Below, in pieces: positions 7,198-17,076 of a stretch of DNA of 64,000 bases. The stretch lies in the NCBI RefSeq assembly GCF_001886735.1, contig NZ_CP018081.1, forward strand, positions 1 to 64,000, given 5' to 3'. The notes under the pieces were generated by a model. The model had not been told where the DNA came from. It ran no database searches and saw only the letters and a list, made by a program, of their open reading frames with translations. The translations under genes and the position numbers were made by a program. The DNA comes from Sulfitobacter alexandrii. GTDB taxonomy: Bacteria > Pseudomonadota > Alphaproteobacteria > Rhodobacterales > Rhodobacteraceae. The stretch's first letter is position 1; each line of letters opens with the position of its first letter.

Positions 7198-9926
7198 CGC
7201 CGACCGCCCCCGTCGTGCGGGCCGACGGCTTGTCGCTTCGCTACGGCCGGGTCACAGCACTTGATCGGGTGACGCTTGATCTTCCGGCAGGCTGCGTCGT
7301 CGGGCTGATCGGCCCGGACGGGGCGGGGAAGTCCAGCCTGCTTGCGCTGATTTCTGGGGCCCGCAAGCTTCAGGAAGGGCGGCTTGAGGTCTTGGAGGGC
7401 GACATGGCGCGCGCCCGCCACCGGGCGCGCATCTGCCCACGTATCGCCTACATGCCACAGGGTCTGGGGCGGAACCTCTACCCGACGCTTTCGGTGCGCG
7501 AGAACGTGGAGTTCTTCGGGCGCCTTTTCGGCGAAGGCCGGGCGGAACGGGACCGCCGGATCGCCGACCTGCTTCAAGCGACCGATCTCGACGCCTTCGC
7601 CAACCGCCCGGCGGCCAAGCTGTCGGGCGGCATGAAGCAGAAACTGGGCCTGTGCTGCGCGCTGATCCACGAACCCGACCTGCTGATCCTCGACGAGCCG
7701 ACCACAGGCGTCGATCCGCTGTCGCGGCGGGAGTTCTGGGCGCTGATCGGCCGCATCCGTGCTGGTAGCCCCGGCATGAGCCTGATCGTGGCCAGCGCCT
7801 ACATGGAGGAAGCTGCGAACTTCGATCACCTCGTGGCGATGGACGAAGGGCGGGTGTTGGCCACCGGCAGTCCCGCCGACCTGCTGGCCCAGACCGGCTC
7901 GGAGGATCTCGACGCGGCCTTCATCGCGCTTCTGCCCGAGGAACGGCGCGCCCGCCATCATGAACTGGTCATCCCGCCGCGCAAGCGCGAAGCTGTGAAC
8001 GGCCCTGTGATCGAGGCCGAGAATCTGACCGTCCGCTTCGGCGACTTCACCGCAGTTGACAACGTCAGCTTCCGCATTCAGCCGGGCGAGATCTTCGGCT
8101 TCCTCGGGTCGAACGGCTGCGGCAAGACCACGACGATGAAGGTCCTGACCGGGCTTCTGGAACTGTCCGAGGGCAGCACGCGCCTCTATGGCCGCAAGAT
8201 CGATGCCCGCGACATGGAAACGCGCAAGCGCATCGGCTACATGACGCAGAGCTTCTCGCTCTATTCCGAACTGACGGTGCGGCAGAACCTCGACCTGCAC
8301 GGGCGGCTGTTCGACATGGCCCCGGCCGAGATCGCCCCGCGCATCGCCGAACTGGCGCGGCGCTTCGATCTAGAGGACGTGCTGGACAGCCTGCCCGCAG
8401 CTCTTCCGCTAGGGGTCCGGCAGCGGCTGTCGTTGGCGGTTGCGCTGATCCATCAGCCCGAGATCCTGATCCTCGACGAGCCAACTTCGGGCGTCGATCC
8501 GGTGGCGCGCGACCAGTTCTGGCAAGCGCTGGCTGACCTGTCGCGCAAGGACGGCGTGACGATCTTCCTGTCCACGCACTACATGTCGGAAGCCGCGCGC
8601 TGTGATCGCGTCTCGTTCATGCACGCCGGCCGTGTGCTGGTCTCGGGCGCGCCCGAAACAATCCGGCAGGAGGTCGGTGCGGCAACGCTGGACGATGCCT
8701 TTGTCCACCATCTTCGTCGGGCTGCGGATGACGGCGCAGCCCATCCACCCGCGACCATTGTTGCACAGCCGAACGGCCGAGAGACCCGACCGCCCGGGCG
8801 CTTCAGCCTGGCCCGACTGTTCGGCTTTTCCTGGCGCGAGGCGCTGGAGCTGCGCCGGGATCCAATCCGCCTAACGCTGGCCAGTGTCGGCAGCGTGATC
8901 CTCATGATCGTGCTGGGTTACGGCATCTCCATGGATGTTCAGAACCTGAAATTCGCGGTGCTCGACCTCGATCAGACTATTCTCAGCCAGTCCTATGTCA
9001 ACGACCTTGCCGGATCGCGCTATTTCCACGAAGCGCCCCCTCTGACGGGCTACGACGATCTCGACGCGCGAATGCGCGCGGGCGAAATCAGCCTTGCACT
9101 TGAGATCCCGCCCGGCTTTGCCGCCGACCTCGCCCGGGACCGCCCGGTCGAGATCGGCGCTTGGTTCGACGGCGCGATGCCGATGCGAGCCGAGACGGTG
9201 CGCGGCTACGTCCAGGGGATGCATGTGCATTGGCTAACGGACCAGCTCCGCCAAGCCTACGGAGAGGACGCCGTGGCTGGCGACTATGCGCTGGAGGTGC
9301 GCTTTCGCTACAATCCCGATGTGGAAAGCCTTGCCGCCATGGTCCCCGCGGTCATTCCGCTTCTGCTCATGCTGATCCCGGCCATGCTGGCCGTGCTGTC
9401 CGTCTCGCGCGAGAAGGAGACGGGCTCCATCGTCAACCTCTATGTCACGCCTGCCCGGCGGCTCGAGTTCCTGCTGGGCAAGCAGGTGCCCTATGTCGCC
9501 CTCGGCTTCGTCAACTACCTGCTGCTGCTGGCGCTGGCAGTCCTGGTCTTCGGCGTACCGGTCAAGGGCAGCCTTCTGGCGCTGTCTGCCGGTGCGCTGG
9601 TCTATGTCGTGCTGGCGACCGGGCTCGGGCTGCTGATTTCCGCCTTCACCCGCAGCCAGGTGGCGGCGCTGTTCTTCACTGCGCTCGCGACGCTTATCCC
9701 GGCGACGCAATATGGCGGCATTATCGACCCGGTGTCGTCGCTGGAAGGCATGGGCCGGGTGATTGGCGAGGTCTTCCCGACCAGCCATTTCGTCACGATT
9801 TCACGCGGCACCTTCGCCAAGGCGCTCGGCTTAGGCGATCTAGGGGGATCCTTCTTGCCGATGCTTGCCCTGGTGCCGGTGGTGGTGGCGCTCGGCGCGG
9901 TGTTCGTTCGCAAGCAGGAGAAATAG
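7194..9926 (+). CDS. ABC exporter: two ATPase domains fused to an ABC-2 permease
   Basis: The protein has 910 residues. The first ATPase (about 1-235) has Walker [12 protein letters not shown], signature [11 protein letters not shown] and Walker [14 protein letters not shown]. The second (about 265-500) has Walker [12 protein letters not shown], a degenerate signature ([15 protein letters not shown]) and [13 protein letters not shown]. The C-terminal half is an ABC-2 permease with a large extracytoplasmic loop and several membrane segments after residue 710. The architecture is that of RbbA/YhiH-type exporters, which pair with a HlyD adaptor and a second permease, as found on either side here. 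The substrate is unknown, but drugs or lipophilic compounds are usual. Confidence 0.88.
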   Translation: MTPTAPVVRADGLSLRYGRVTALDRVTLDLPAGCVVGLIGPDGAGKSSLLALISGARKLQEGRLEVLEGDMARARHRARICPRIAYMPQGLGRNLYPTLSVRENVEFFGRLFGEGRAERDRRIADLLQATDLDAFANRPAAKLSGGMKQKLGLCCALIHEPDLLILDEPTTGVDPLSRREFWALIGRIRAGSPGMSLIVASAYMEEAANFDHLVAMDEGRVLATGSPADLLAQTGSEDLDAAFIALLPEERRARHHELVIPPRKREAVNGPVIEAENLTVRFGDFTAVDNVSFRIQPGEIFGFLGSNGCGKTTTMKVLTGLLELSEGSTRLYGRKIDARDMETRKRIGYMTQSFSLYSELTVRQNLDLHGRLFDMAPAEIAPRIAELARRFDLEDVLDSLPAALPLGVRQRLSLAVALIHQPEILILDEPTSGVDPVARDQFWQALADLSRKDGVTIFLSTHYMSEAARCDRVSFMHAGRVLVSGAPETIRQEVGAATLDDAFVHHLRRAADDGAAHPPATIVAQPNGRETRPPGRFSLARLFGFSWREALELRRDPIRLTLASVGSVILMIVLGYGISMDVQNLKFAVLDLDQTILSQSYVNDLAGSRYFHEAPPLTGYDDLDARMRAGEISLALEIPPGFAADLARDRPVEIGAWFDGAMPMRAETVRGYVQGMHVHWLTDQLRQAYGEDAVAGDYALEVRFRYNPDVESLAAMVPAVIPLLLMLIPAMLAVLSVSREKETGSIVNLYVTPARRLEFLLGKQVPYVALGFVNYLLLLALAVLVFGVPVKGSLLALSAGALVYVVLATGLGLLISAFTRSQVAALFFTALATLIPATQYGGIIDPVSSLEGMGRVIGEVFPTSHFVTISRGTFAKALGLGDLGGSFLPMLALVPVVVALGAVFVRKQEK

Positions 9927-9929
9927 GGG

Positions 9930-11041
9930 TTGCGACCAAGACATGTGATACATCTTGCCGTGAAAGAATTGCGCGGCCTGTTGCACGACCCGCTTCTCAT
10001 GGTTTTGGTGGTCTACGCGTTCACGCTAGACATATACACCCACGCCACCGCCATGCCCGAGACGCTGAACCGCGCCACCATCGGCATCGTGGACGAGGAT
10101 GCCTCGCCGCTCACGCGCCGCATGGCAGATGCCTTCCTCGCACCCTATTTCGTGCCGCCGGCGCAGATTGGCCTGGCCGAGATGGATGCGCGGATGGATG
10201 CCGGGATCGACACGTTCTCGCTGGTGATCCCCCCGATTTCCAGCGCGACCTGCTGGCGGGCGACCGGCCGGAGCTGCAACTGAACGTCGATGCCACACGG
10301 GTCAGCCAGGCCTTCACCGGCGCCGGCTATATCCAGGCGATCGTCGATCAGGAAATTACCGGTTGGGCCGCCCGCGATGCCGCTGCGGCTGCGCCTCCGG
10401 TCGATCTGGCTGTGCGGGCGCGGTTCAACCCGGCGCTGGACCCCGGCTGGTTCGGCGCCCTTACAGCGGTGATCAGTGCCGTCACCATGCTTTCGATCAT
10501 CCTGTCGGGCGCAGCCCTGATCCGCGAACGCGAACACGGCACGGTCGAACACCTGCTGGTGATGCCTGTCACGCCGGCCGAGATCATGACAAGCAAGGTT
10601 CTCAGCATGGGCGCGGTGGTGCTTGTGGCAACCGGGCTGTCGCTGAACTTCATGGTCCAGGGGGTGCTGGAGGTGCCGATAGCCGGCTCGGTCACCCTGT
10701 TTCTTGTCGGGGTGGCGCTGCATCTTTTCGCCACCACCTCTCTGGGTATCCTGCTGGCCACGATCTCCGGCTCGATGCCGCAATTTGCCATGCTGCTGTT
10801 GCTAGTCCTCTTGCCGCTGGAAATCCTGTCGGGCGGCATGACCCCGCGCGAATCCATGCCCGAGGCGGTGCAGTACGCAATGCTCGCGGCGCCCAACACG
10901 CATTTTATCGCCCTTTCGCAGTCGGTCCTGTTCCGCGGCGCGGGGCTTTCGGTGGTCTGGCCGCAACTTCTGGCACTGGCGCTGATCGGCACCGCTATGT
11001 TTTCCATTGCACTGCGTCGGTTCCACGGGCTCCTGAGGTGA
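9930..11041 (+). pseudogene. ABC-2 permease (YhhJ-like), frameshifted
   Basis: Two frames together make one permease of about 370 residues. The first starts at TTG 9930 (MRPRHVIHLAVKELRGLL) and runs to FSLVIPP. The second continues DFQRDLLAGDRPELQLNVD through the membrane region ending at 11041 (SIALRRFHGLLR). The break is in the run of six C at about 10231-10236, and one more C would restore the frame. It is therefore either a sequencing error or a recent inactivation. The partner ABC protein already carries one permease domain, so loss of this one may leave a half-functional exporter. Confidence 0.8.
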
Positions 11042-12234
11042 CCGAAAGGCGGCAGGGCATACCGACAAGGCGGGCGACGCTCGCACTGATGGGAGCTGCG
11101 GCGGTAAGCGCCTGCGGTGTAGAACCGCGCATCCCATACCGCCCGGATGACAGGGCCGCGACACCGTTGCTGGGTGCACCCTATCGCATCCGCACGGACG
11201 CGGCGATAGAGGACTATCCACCGGACCTGGGCCCGAGGTTTCGCGAGAACGGACGGTCGCATTACCTGGCCATTTCCGGGGGTGGCGCAAACGGTGCCTT
11301 TGGCGCGGGTGTCCTGGCGGGCTGGACCGCTTCCGGAACGCGACCGACCTTCTCGGTCATAAGCGGCGTCAGCACCGGGGCGCTGATCGCACCGCTCGCG
11401 TTTCTGGGCCCCGAACATGATGTTACGCTGCGCAATCTCTATACCGGCGGCGTTGCCGAGGGCATCGGCGGCAAGCCCTCGCTGCTGGGGTTGCTTACGC
11501 GGGGTGCGCTTGTCGATCCCCAGCCGCTGCGCCAACTGGTCGAATTTTTCGTCTCACCCTCGCTGCTGCGTGGAGTCGCGCAAGAACATGCCCGAGGCCG
11601 ACGCCTCTTCGTATTCACGACCGATCTGGACGCCCAGCTCGGGGTGATCTGGAACATGGGTGCGATTGCGGGCAGCGGCGATCCGGGCGCTCTGTCCTTG
11701 TTTGAGGACGTCCTGATGGCCTCGGCCGCGATCCCGGGTGCATTTCCGCCGATCCGTATTCGCGGGCAGACCGCTGACGGCCGCACCTTCGAGGAACTGC
11801 ACGGAGACGGTGCCGTCGTGTCGAACGTCTTCACATTGCCCGAGACTGTGCTGTTCTCGTTCCAGGGACAGCGCGCGGTCGGGGCGGCGCTGACCGACAT
11901 CCACATGCTGATGAATGTCAATCTCGAACCGGAATTCAACGTCGTGGCGGTGCGACCGAGCGCGATCACCGCCCGCTCGGTTTCGACGTTGCTGAAGTAC
12001 CAAATGCTGCGCCAGGTCAACGCGACCCATGACTTTGCACACGCTGCCGGAATCGGCTTCCATGTCACCTCTATTGACATGGTCGCGCCCGACGATGTCG
12101 ACACCCTCGAGTTCAATACCGCCTATATGCGCGCCCTCTATGCCGAAGGTTTCCGGCGGGCACGCGCTGGGTCGGCGTGGTCAGCGGCTCTGCCACCTCT
12201 GGAAGGGGATGAAGCGATCGTGAGCGCGGGTTAG
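11038..12234 (+). CDS. Patatin-like phospholipase lipoprotein
   Basis: The protein has about 398 residues. GTG at 11038 overlaps the permease stop by four bases and gives a lipoprotein signal with the lipobox AVSAC, so the mature enzyme would be anchored by a lipidated cysteine. The patatin motifs are present: the oxyanion loop GGGANGAFG, the nucleophile elbow GVSTG and the catalytic aspartate in HGDGAV. This supports a Ser-Asp lipid acyl hydrolase acting in the envelope. It is the last gene of the HlyD-ABC-permease operon. Coupling of a phospholipase to an exporter suggests lipid handling or membrane repair, but this is inference. Confidence 0.84.
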   Translation: MTERRQGIPTRRATLALMGAAAVSACGVEPRIPYRPDDRAATPLLGAPYRIRTDAAIEDYPPDLGPRFRENGRSHYLAISGGGANGAFGAGVLAGWTASGTRPTFSVISGVSTGALIAPLAFLGPEHDVTLRNLYTGGVAEGIGGKPSLLGLLTRGALVDPQPLRQLVEFFVSPSLLRGVAQEHARGRRLFVFTTDLDAQLGVIWNMGAIAGSGDPGALSLFEDVLMASAAIPGAFPPIRIRGQTADGRTFEELHGDGAVVSNVFTLPETVLFSFQGQRAVGAALTDIHMLMNVNLEPEFNVVAVRPSAITARSVSTLLKYQMLRQVNATHDFAHAAGIGFHVTSIDMVAPDDVDTLEFNTAYMRALYAEGFRRARAGSAWSAALPPLEGDEAIVSAG

Positions 12235-12278
12235 GACCGCCAGATGACGCACAAGCCGTAGCGGCGGCACCATCCTTT

Positions 12279-12737
12279 TCACGCCTTCCCAAAAAGTTCC
12301 GAATCCTCGACAACCTTCTGCGCCAGAAGCAGGCTGCACCCTAGACTGTCACTTAGTTCGGCCGCGATCGAGCGGCTCAACCAGCGCGTCCAGAAACCGT
12401 GCCGGTGGTGTCCGACAACGACAAGATCCGCCTCGGTCTCAACGGATACCCTGGTGATGGTTGCGACGGGATCGCCGAACTCGATCCGGACCTGCGGCGA
12501 AAGCCCCATCCCCGTCAGCCGCTGGCGGCCCTCCTCCAGGATTGCGTCCAGATCGGCCTTCTGCTGGCCCAGGGCAACGGTATCGGCCCCGATCGCGTAG
12601 ACATTGCCCGAGGCTGTCTCGACCACCGCCAGAAGAGTCACGGCAGCGCCCGTGATCTGCGCAAGGCGCGCGCCCTCGCGTAGCGCCAATCGCCCTTCGC
12701 GAGAGCCATCATAGCAGAGCAGGATTCTGGAATACAC
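12279..12737 (-). CDS. Universal stress protein (UspA family)
   Basis: This is a 152-residue single Usp domain. The start is MYSRILLCYDGSREGRLAL, and the nucleotide-loop region is ADLVVVGHHRHGFWTRWLSRSIAAEL. The second glycine pattern of ATP-binding Usp proteins (GxxGxxxxxxxxxGS) is not well kept, so ATP binding is uncertain. It is transcribed divergently from marR-emrAB, and its promoter region contains the GTCTTGCAAGAC palindrome, so the MarR protein may control it too. It converges with the patatin gene. Confidence 0.82.
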   Translation of the reverse strand: MYSRILLCYDGSREGRLALREGARLAQITGAAVTLLAVVETASGNVYAIGADTVALGQQKADLDAILEEGRQRLTGMGLSPQVRIEFGDPVATITRVSVETEADLVVVGHHRHGFWTRWLSRSIAAELSDSLGCSLLLAQKVVEDSELFGKA

Positions 12738-12762
12738 GGCTTGGCCTCCGGGCTCGAATTTA

Positions 12763-12816
12763 GTCTTGCAAGACGGTTGCTTGCATACTAATTAGCTTCC
12801 TATCTTTTTGCAAGAC
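12763..12816. promoter_or_regulatory. MarR-type operator region: palindrome GTCTTGCAAGAC plus a repeated half-site
   Basis: GTCTTGCAAGAC at 12763-12774 is a perfect 12-bp palindrome. TTGCAAGAC recurs at 12808-12816, 19 bp before the marR start. The two sites lie in the 97-bp gap between the divergent usp and marR genes. MarR proteins bind such short palindromes to repress their own gene and neighbouring ones. Confidence 0.6.
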
Positions 12817-12834
12817 AACCAGAAGCAAGAGCTG

Positions 12835-13290
12835 ATGACTGCTGCACCAGACATGGCGGAGACCTTCACACGCGCTCTGGCAATTGTGTCGCGCCAGTGG
12901 AAGCGCAGGCTCGACGTACAGTTTCGTCATCTGGGTCTTTCACAAGCACGCTGGGGCGTGATTTTAGAACTGTCCCGGCACGAGGATGCGACCCAGATCG
13001 AACTGGCGCGCGTCCTTGGCATCGAGGGGCCGACCCTGGTGCGCTTGCTGGACGGTCTTGAAAGAATGGGGTTTGTCGAGCGCCACCCAAGTGCCGAGGA
13101 CCGACGCGCCAAGAAACTGGTCCTGACTGAAGCAGCGATGAGGATTCTTGAGAGGATGAAGTCGATCGCCGCAAATAGTCGCTTGGAAGTTCTTGAGGAC
13201 ATTCCTGCGGACGATCTTCGCACCGCGACCCGCGTCCTGGCGCAGATTGCATCCCGGCTGGAGAAGATGGGTAATGACGAAAATGGATGA
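12835..13290 (+). CDS. MarR-family transcriptional regulator
   Basis: This is a 151-residue winged-helix regulator. The recognition region is DATQIELARVLGIEGPTLVRLLDGLERMGFVERHPSAEDRRAKKLVLT, typical of EmrR/SlyA-type MarR proteins, with the D-x-R wing. The ATG at 12835 (MTAAPDMAETF) is favoured over an upstream TTG. It overlaps the adaptor gene by 17 bases, so it probably represses the emrAB-type operon and responds to its substrates. Confidence 0.87.
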   Translation: MTAAPDMAETFTRALAIVSRQWKRRLDVQFRHLGLSQARWGVILELSRHEDATQIELARVLGIEGPTLVRLLDGLERMGFVERHPSAEDRRAKKLVLTEAAMRILERMKSIAANSRLEVLEDIPADDLRTATRVLAQIASRLEKMGNDENG

Positions 13291-14449
13291 GATCAAACCG
13301 GCAGCACCCGAAGCAAAGGAGACAGGCGAGACCTCCGTGCCGGATTTGCCAAAACCGGCTGCGCGGCGCAGCCGGGTTAAATGGACCCGGCTGTTGGTCG
13401 TGGCGGCAGTCCTTGGGGTCGTGGCCTGGCTGGGAACCCCGTGGATCATAGCACGGTTCACTCAGGTCCATATCAACGATGCCCGCATCGCAGCGAGCGT
13501 CGTGACCGTGTCGAGCGAAGTCGCTGGCCGCGTGACCGAACTTCCGGTGCTTGTCGGGGATTCGGTCGCTGCGGGAACTGTTCTAGCGTCGATCGACCAG
13601 GAATCGTCGCAGCCGCAACTCGATGCCGTCATCGCAAAGCTGGCGGCGACAGATGCCCAGCTTTCTGAACTCGAAAACCGCAAGGGCATGCTGACCGAGC
13701 AGCTTGCTGCGCGGCGAGAAGCAGCCAATGCCGGCATCGCGGCTGCCGAAGCCAACCATGAAGCCGCGCTTGCCGTGCTGCAGAATACGCAAACCCGCCA
13801 CGACCGTGTGGTTAAACTGGCCGAGCAGAATGTTTCGTCGCAACAATCGCTTGATGAGGTGAACGCGGCCCTCGCCACAGCGACACAACAGGAGCGCGCA
13901 GCCTATGCCGCAACAGAAGCCGCACGGGCAGATCTTGCAATCGTCGAAGCAGACGCAGCCCAAATCGCTGTACTGGACTCTCAGATCGATTCTGTCAGGG
14001 CAGGGCGCGTCGCGATCGAGGCGGAACGTCGGCTGAAGGAAATCGATCTCGCGCACCGTACGATTGACGCCAGCTTCGACGGTATTGTTGACGCGACCTT
14101 CGTTGATGTCGGCGAGTATGTAACCCCCGGAACAAGACTGGTGATGTATCACGCGCCCGAGAATGTCTGGATCGATGCCAACGTCAAGGAAACCGAGTTT
14201 TCCAGGTTGCGTGTGGGGTCCAGAGCCAGCATCACTGTCGACGCCTTCCCCGGTCGGACCTTCGAGGGCGAGGTGATCGGCATGGGCGGCGCGGCGACCA
14301 GCCAGCTTGCCTTGCTGCCCAGCCCGAACCCGTCGGGCAACTTCACCAAGGTCACCCAGCGCCTGCCGATCCGCGTCTCGATCGATGCCGATGGTGTGGA
14401 ACTGCGACCGGGCATGATGGTTGAGATCTATGTCGATGTCGCAGGTTGA
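13274..14449 (+). CDS. emrA: EmrA/HlyD-type multidrug efflux adaptor
   Basis: This is a 391-residue membrane fusion protein. A cytoplasmic N-terminus with prolines and lysines is followed by one membrane helix (LLVVAAVLGVVAWLG), then VHINDARIAASVVTVSSEVAGRV (the lipoyl half with the EmrA-type DARI box), a coiled-coil hairpin rich in Ala/Gln (about 130-255), and the return strand IDASFDGIVDATFVDVGEYV. The start is ATG 13274 inside the marR end. It precedes and overlaps the DHA2-type transporter, as in emrAB. Confidence 0.87.
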   Translation: MTKMDEIKPAAPEAKETGETSVPDLPKPAARRSRVKWTRLLVVAAVLGVVAWLGTPWIIARFTQVHINDARIAASVVTVSSEVAGRVTELPVLVGDSVAAGTVLASIDQESSQPQLDAVIAKLAATDAQLSELENRKGMLTEQLAARREAANAGIAAAEANHEAALAVLQNTQTRHDRVVKLAEQNVSSQQSLDEVNAALATATQQERAAYAATEAARADLAIVEADAAQIAVLDSQIDSVRAGRVAIEAERRLKEIDLAHRTIDASFDGIVDATFVDVGEYVTPGTRLVMYHAPENVWIDANVKETEFSRLRVGSRASITVDAFPGRTFEGEVIGMGGAATSQLALLPSPNPSGNFTKVTQRLPIRVSIDADGVELRPGMMVEIYVDVAG

Positions 14450-15977
14450 TCGCTTTTTCGAGCGGTATGGTCCGGCCTACAAGTGGTACGCCACCGGCAC
14501 TATCATGGTGGCAACCATCTCGGTGGTTCTCTCGACCACGATCGTGAACGTCGCCATCCCGGCGGTGATGGGCGCCTTCGGGATCAGCGCGGTGCAGGCG
14601 CAATGGATTTCGACGGGGTTCCTTGCCGCCATGACCGCCACGATGCTGCTGGCCGACTGGGCGGACCGCGCCTTCGGCATGCGGTTGACCATGAATGCCG
14701 CGATGGGCGTCTTTCTGGCCGGCTCGGTCGTCGGCGGTCTTGCTCCGAATGAAACCATGCTGACGTTGGCGCGCGTCGTCCAGGGTGCCGCAGCAGGCAT
14801 TGTCCAGCCGCTGGCGATGATCATGTTGTTCAAGGTCTTCCCCCCTGACAAACGTGGTGCGGCGATGGGTATCTACGGGGTGGGTGTGGTGCTCGCCCCC
14901 GCTCTCGGGCCCTGGATCGGCGGCGTATTGATGGACGCCTTCGACTGGCGCTTCGTCTTCTATCTGGGCCTTCCCTTCGCCGGGGTCGCCATCCTGCTGT
15001 CAAACCTTTTTCTGCCAGGTCGAGAGCAGACCGGGCCGCTTCCCGCTTTCGACTTCCCGGGCGTCGCGATCCTTGCGGTCTTTCTCGCAGTCATCCTCAG
15101 CACATTGTCGAATGCTCAGCGTCTGGGATGGGATTCGAACATGACACTTGTAGGCTTTATGGTGTCCGCAGCCTCGGCCGCAGGATTCATTCTATGGGAG
15201 CTTCACACCGACAAACCCATGCTCGACATGCGGCTCTTTGCCAATTTTGCCTTCGTTTCAGCCTCGGTGGTGTCCTTCATCATGGGGGCAGGGCTTTTTG
15301 GCTCGACCTATCTCTTGCCCGTCTTTGTCCAGCAGATCCAGGGCATGACGCCGACGCAAGCGGGTCTTCTGCTGATGCCGTCGGGCTTCGTGATGCTTAT
15401 CGTTTTCCCGATCGCAGGGCGCCTGTCCGACAGGGTTCCAGCCGCAATCCTGATCGGCATCGGCATGGCGATCTTCGCTTGGTCCTCGTGGCTGATGGCG
15501 GATGCGAATATCAACACGACATTCTGGACACTTGCCTGGTGGACCGTGATTTCCCGGGTGGGTCTAGGGCTGGTGTTCCCGGCAATTTCCTCAGGAGCTT
15601 TGAAAGTATTGCCCCGGCATCTCCTGGGGCAGGGCTCTGGGGCATCGAACTTCATCCGCCAGCTCGGCGGCGCCTTCGGGGTCAACTTGCTCACTGTGTT
15701 CATTGAGCGGCGCACAGTCATGCACGCCGATGCCTTTGCAGCCACGCAAACCAGCGACAATACCACCACGATGGAACTTCTGCGCGAAGTCGCCGGCCTG
15801 ATGCATTCGTCAGGGCTGCCAGACACGCAGCTCCTACCGGCCGCAGCCTCATTTCTGGGGCAGACCGTGGTGATCCAATCATCAAACGCTGCGTTTCAGG
15901 ACGGCTTCATGGTAGTGTTCGCGATCTTCGTTCTGGCGCTCGTACCGACCTGGTTCATGTGGCGGGCCAGAACCTGA
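14430..15977 (+). CDS. emrB: EmrB-type MFS multidrug transporter (DHA2 family, 14 TM)
   Basis: This is an inner-membrane proton-drug antiporter of about 515 residues. MFS motifs are visible: STTIVNVAIPAVMGAFG in the first helix, the segment ADWADRAFGMR in loop 2-3, and GPWIGGVLMDAFDWRFVFYLGLP in motif C. Hydrophobic segments fit 14 helices. The start is ATG 14430, with a second ATG at 14436. It overlaps the adaptor gene by 20 bases. With EmrA it would export hydrophobic drugs or uncouplers through a TolC-like protein not found here. Confidence 0.88.
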   Translation: MSMSQVDRFFERYGPAYKWYATGTIMVATISVVLSTTIVNVAIPAVMGAFGISAVQAQWISTGFLAAMTATMLLADWADRAFGMRLTMNAAMGVFLAGSVVGGLAPNETMLTLARVVQGAAAGIVQPLAMIMLFKVFPPDKRGAAMGIYGVGVVLAPALGPWIGGVLMDAFDWRFVFYLGLPFAGVAILLSNLFLPGREQTGPLPAFDFPGVAILAVFLAVILSTLSNAQRLGWDSNMTLVGFMVSAASAAGFILWELHTDKPMLDMRLFANFAFVSASVVSFIMGAGLFGSTYLLPVFVQQIQGMTPTQAGLLLMPSGFVMLIVFPIAGRLSDRVPAAILIGIGMAIFAWSSWLMADANINTTFWTLAWWTVISRVGLGLVFPAISSGALKVLPRHLLGQGSGASNFIRQLGGAFGVNLLTVFIERRTVMHADAFAATQTSDNTTTMELLREVAGLMHSSGLPDTQLLPAAASFLGQTVVIQSSNAAFQDGFMVVFAIFVLALVPTWFMWRART

Positions 15978-15999
15978 GCGCCCGCCGGACCGGCCGAGG

Positions 16000-17076
16000 T
16001 CAGACCGAGCACAGCGCCGCGGCCCGGCCCGCCGCCGCATGCGCGGCGATTACCGCGCCGTTCAGGTAGCCTGGATTGCGGGGCGCGGTCTCGCTGCCGG
16101 CAAGGGTCAGACGATCCGACCAGGGCGCAGGCAGGGCGAAGACCTGTGGCGCCGGATGGCCAGGGTCAGTCAGGTCGCCCGGGGTCGCGGTCAGGACGTC
16201 CGCCGCCCAGTCCTTCAGCCGCACCGACCGCGGCTCGGCGGCCGCCGATCCGAACAGGCGCACAAGCTGCGCGGTGCAGGCCGCGATCACCGCCGCCTCG
16301 CCGATCTGCTGACGCCCGGCAGCGGAAAGCCCGACGAAGCCGAACAGCGCCGCCTCGCCCGCGCTGCTCGTGGCGTCGTGGATCTCGGTCATTGGGCCGA
16401 CCAGGCTTTGCGCCCCTCCCGAAAGGCCGGCCTCGCGCCAGAAGCGCCTCGGATAGACGGCGAGGAACTTGGCATGGGGAGCCATCCAGGTCGGCGTCCG
16501 GCGCCACAGATCGAGCACGCCCGGAGAGGGTGCCGGATCGAGCGTCAGGCCCTGCGCGATCAGCCGGGGTGGCAGTGCCAGGATGACGTGATCGGCCCGC
16601 ACCTCGCCCTCGGGCAGGGTAAGGACGACCGCATCCTCGGCCCGCGTCAGCCGCCGGACCGGCGCGCCGAGGCGGATGCGGTCGCGCGGGATCACGGCGG
16701 CCAGCGCCTGCGTAAGCGCCCCCGTCCCGCCCGCGATCCGCCAGGACGCGACGCTACCGGGATGGGGCACGCGCAAAGGTGGCTCCTGCGGATGGCGCTC
16801 GAAAAGCATCTGCCCAGCCTCATCCTGCCTCTGGCAGGCCAAGCCGAGTTCCGCCACCAGCGCGGCGATCTCGGGCTGCATGTCGGGCCAGAACCAGGAC
16901 GGGCCCAAATCGAAGCCGGCACCGGGTGCGCCATCCGCCCCGACGGTCAGGATACGCCCGCCAAGGCGCGGCCGCGCTTCGTAGAGCCGGACATCCGCGC
17001 CGGCCCGCCACAGCAGCCGGGCCGCGTTCAGCCCAGCGAGCCCGGCCCCAACGACAGCGATGCGGCCTTCGGTCAT
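16000..17076 (-). CDS. FAD-dependent flavin amine oxidase-like protein
   Basis: The protein has 358 residues with an N-terminal dinucleotide-binding motif (VVGAGLAGLNAARLL followed by the acidic end of strand 2, YEARPRLGGRI), then the typical LGPSWFWPDM-type segment and a C-terminal FAD contact (LAGSETAPRNPGYLNGAVIAA) of the monoamine oxidase/protoporphyrinogen oxidase superfamily. It is somewhat shorter than most members. It is the last gene of a leftward group with a cupin, and its start overlaps the cupin stop by four bases. The substrate is unknown. Confidence 0.8.
   Translation of the reverse strand: MTEGRIAVVGAGLAGLNAARLLWRAGADVRLYEARPRLGGRILTVGADGAPGAGFDLGPSWFWPDMQPEIAALVAELGLACQRQDEAGQMLFERHPQEPPLRVPHPGSVASWRIAGGTGALTQALAAVIPRDRIRLGAPVRRLTRAEDAVVLTLPEGEVRADHVILALPPRLIAQGLTLDPAPSPGVLDLWRRTPTWMAPHAKFLAVYPRRFWREAGLSGGAQSLVGPMTEIHDATSSAGEAALFGFVGLSAAGRQQIGEAAVIAACTAQLVRLFGSAAAEPRSVRLKDWAADVLTATPGDLTDPGHPAPQVFALPAPWSDRLTLAGSETAPRNPGYLNGAVIAAHAAAGRAAALCSV

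Noticed and set aside
7104..8300. 398-residue minus-strand frame opposite the ABC ATPase
   Set aside because: It is shadow coding on the complement of conserved ATPase motifs, with low-complexity composition and no ribosome binding site.
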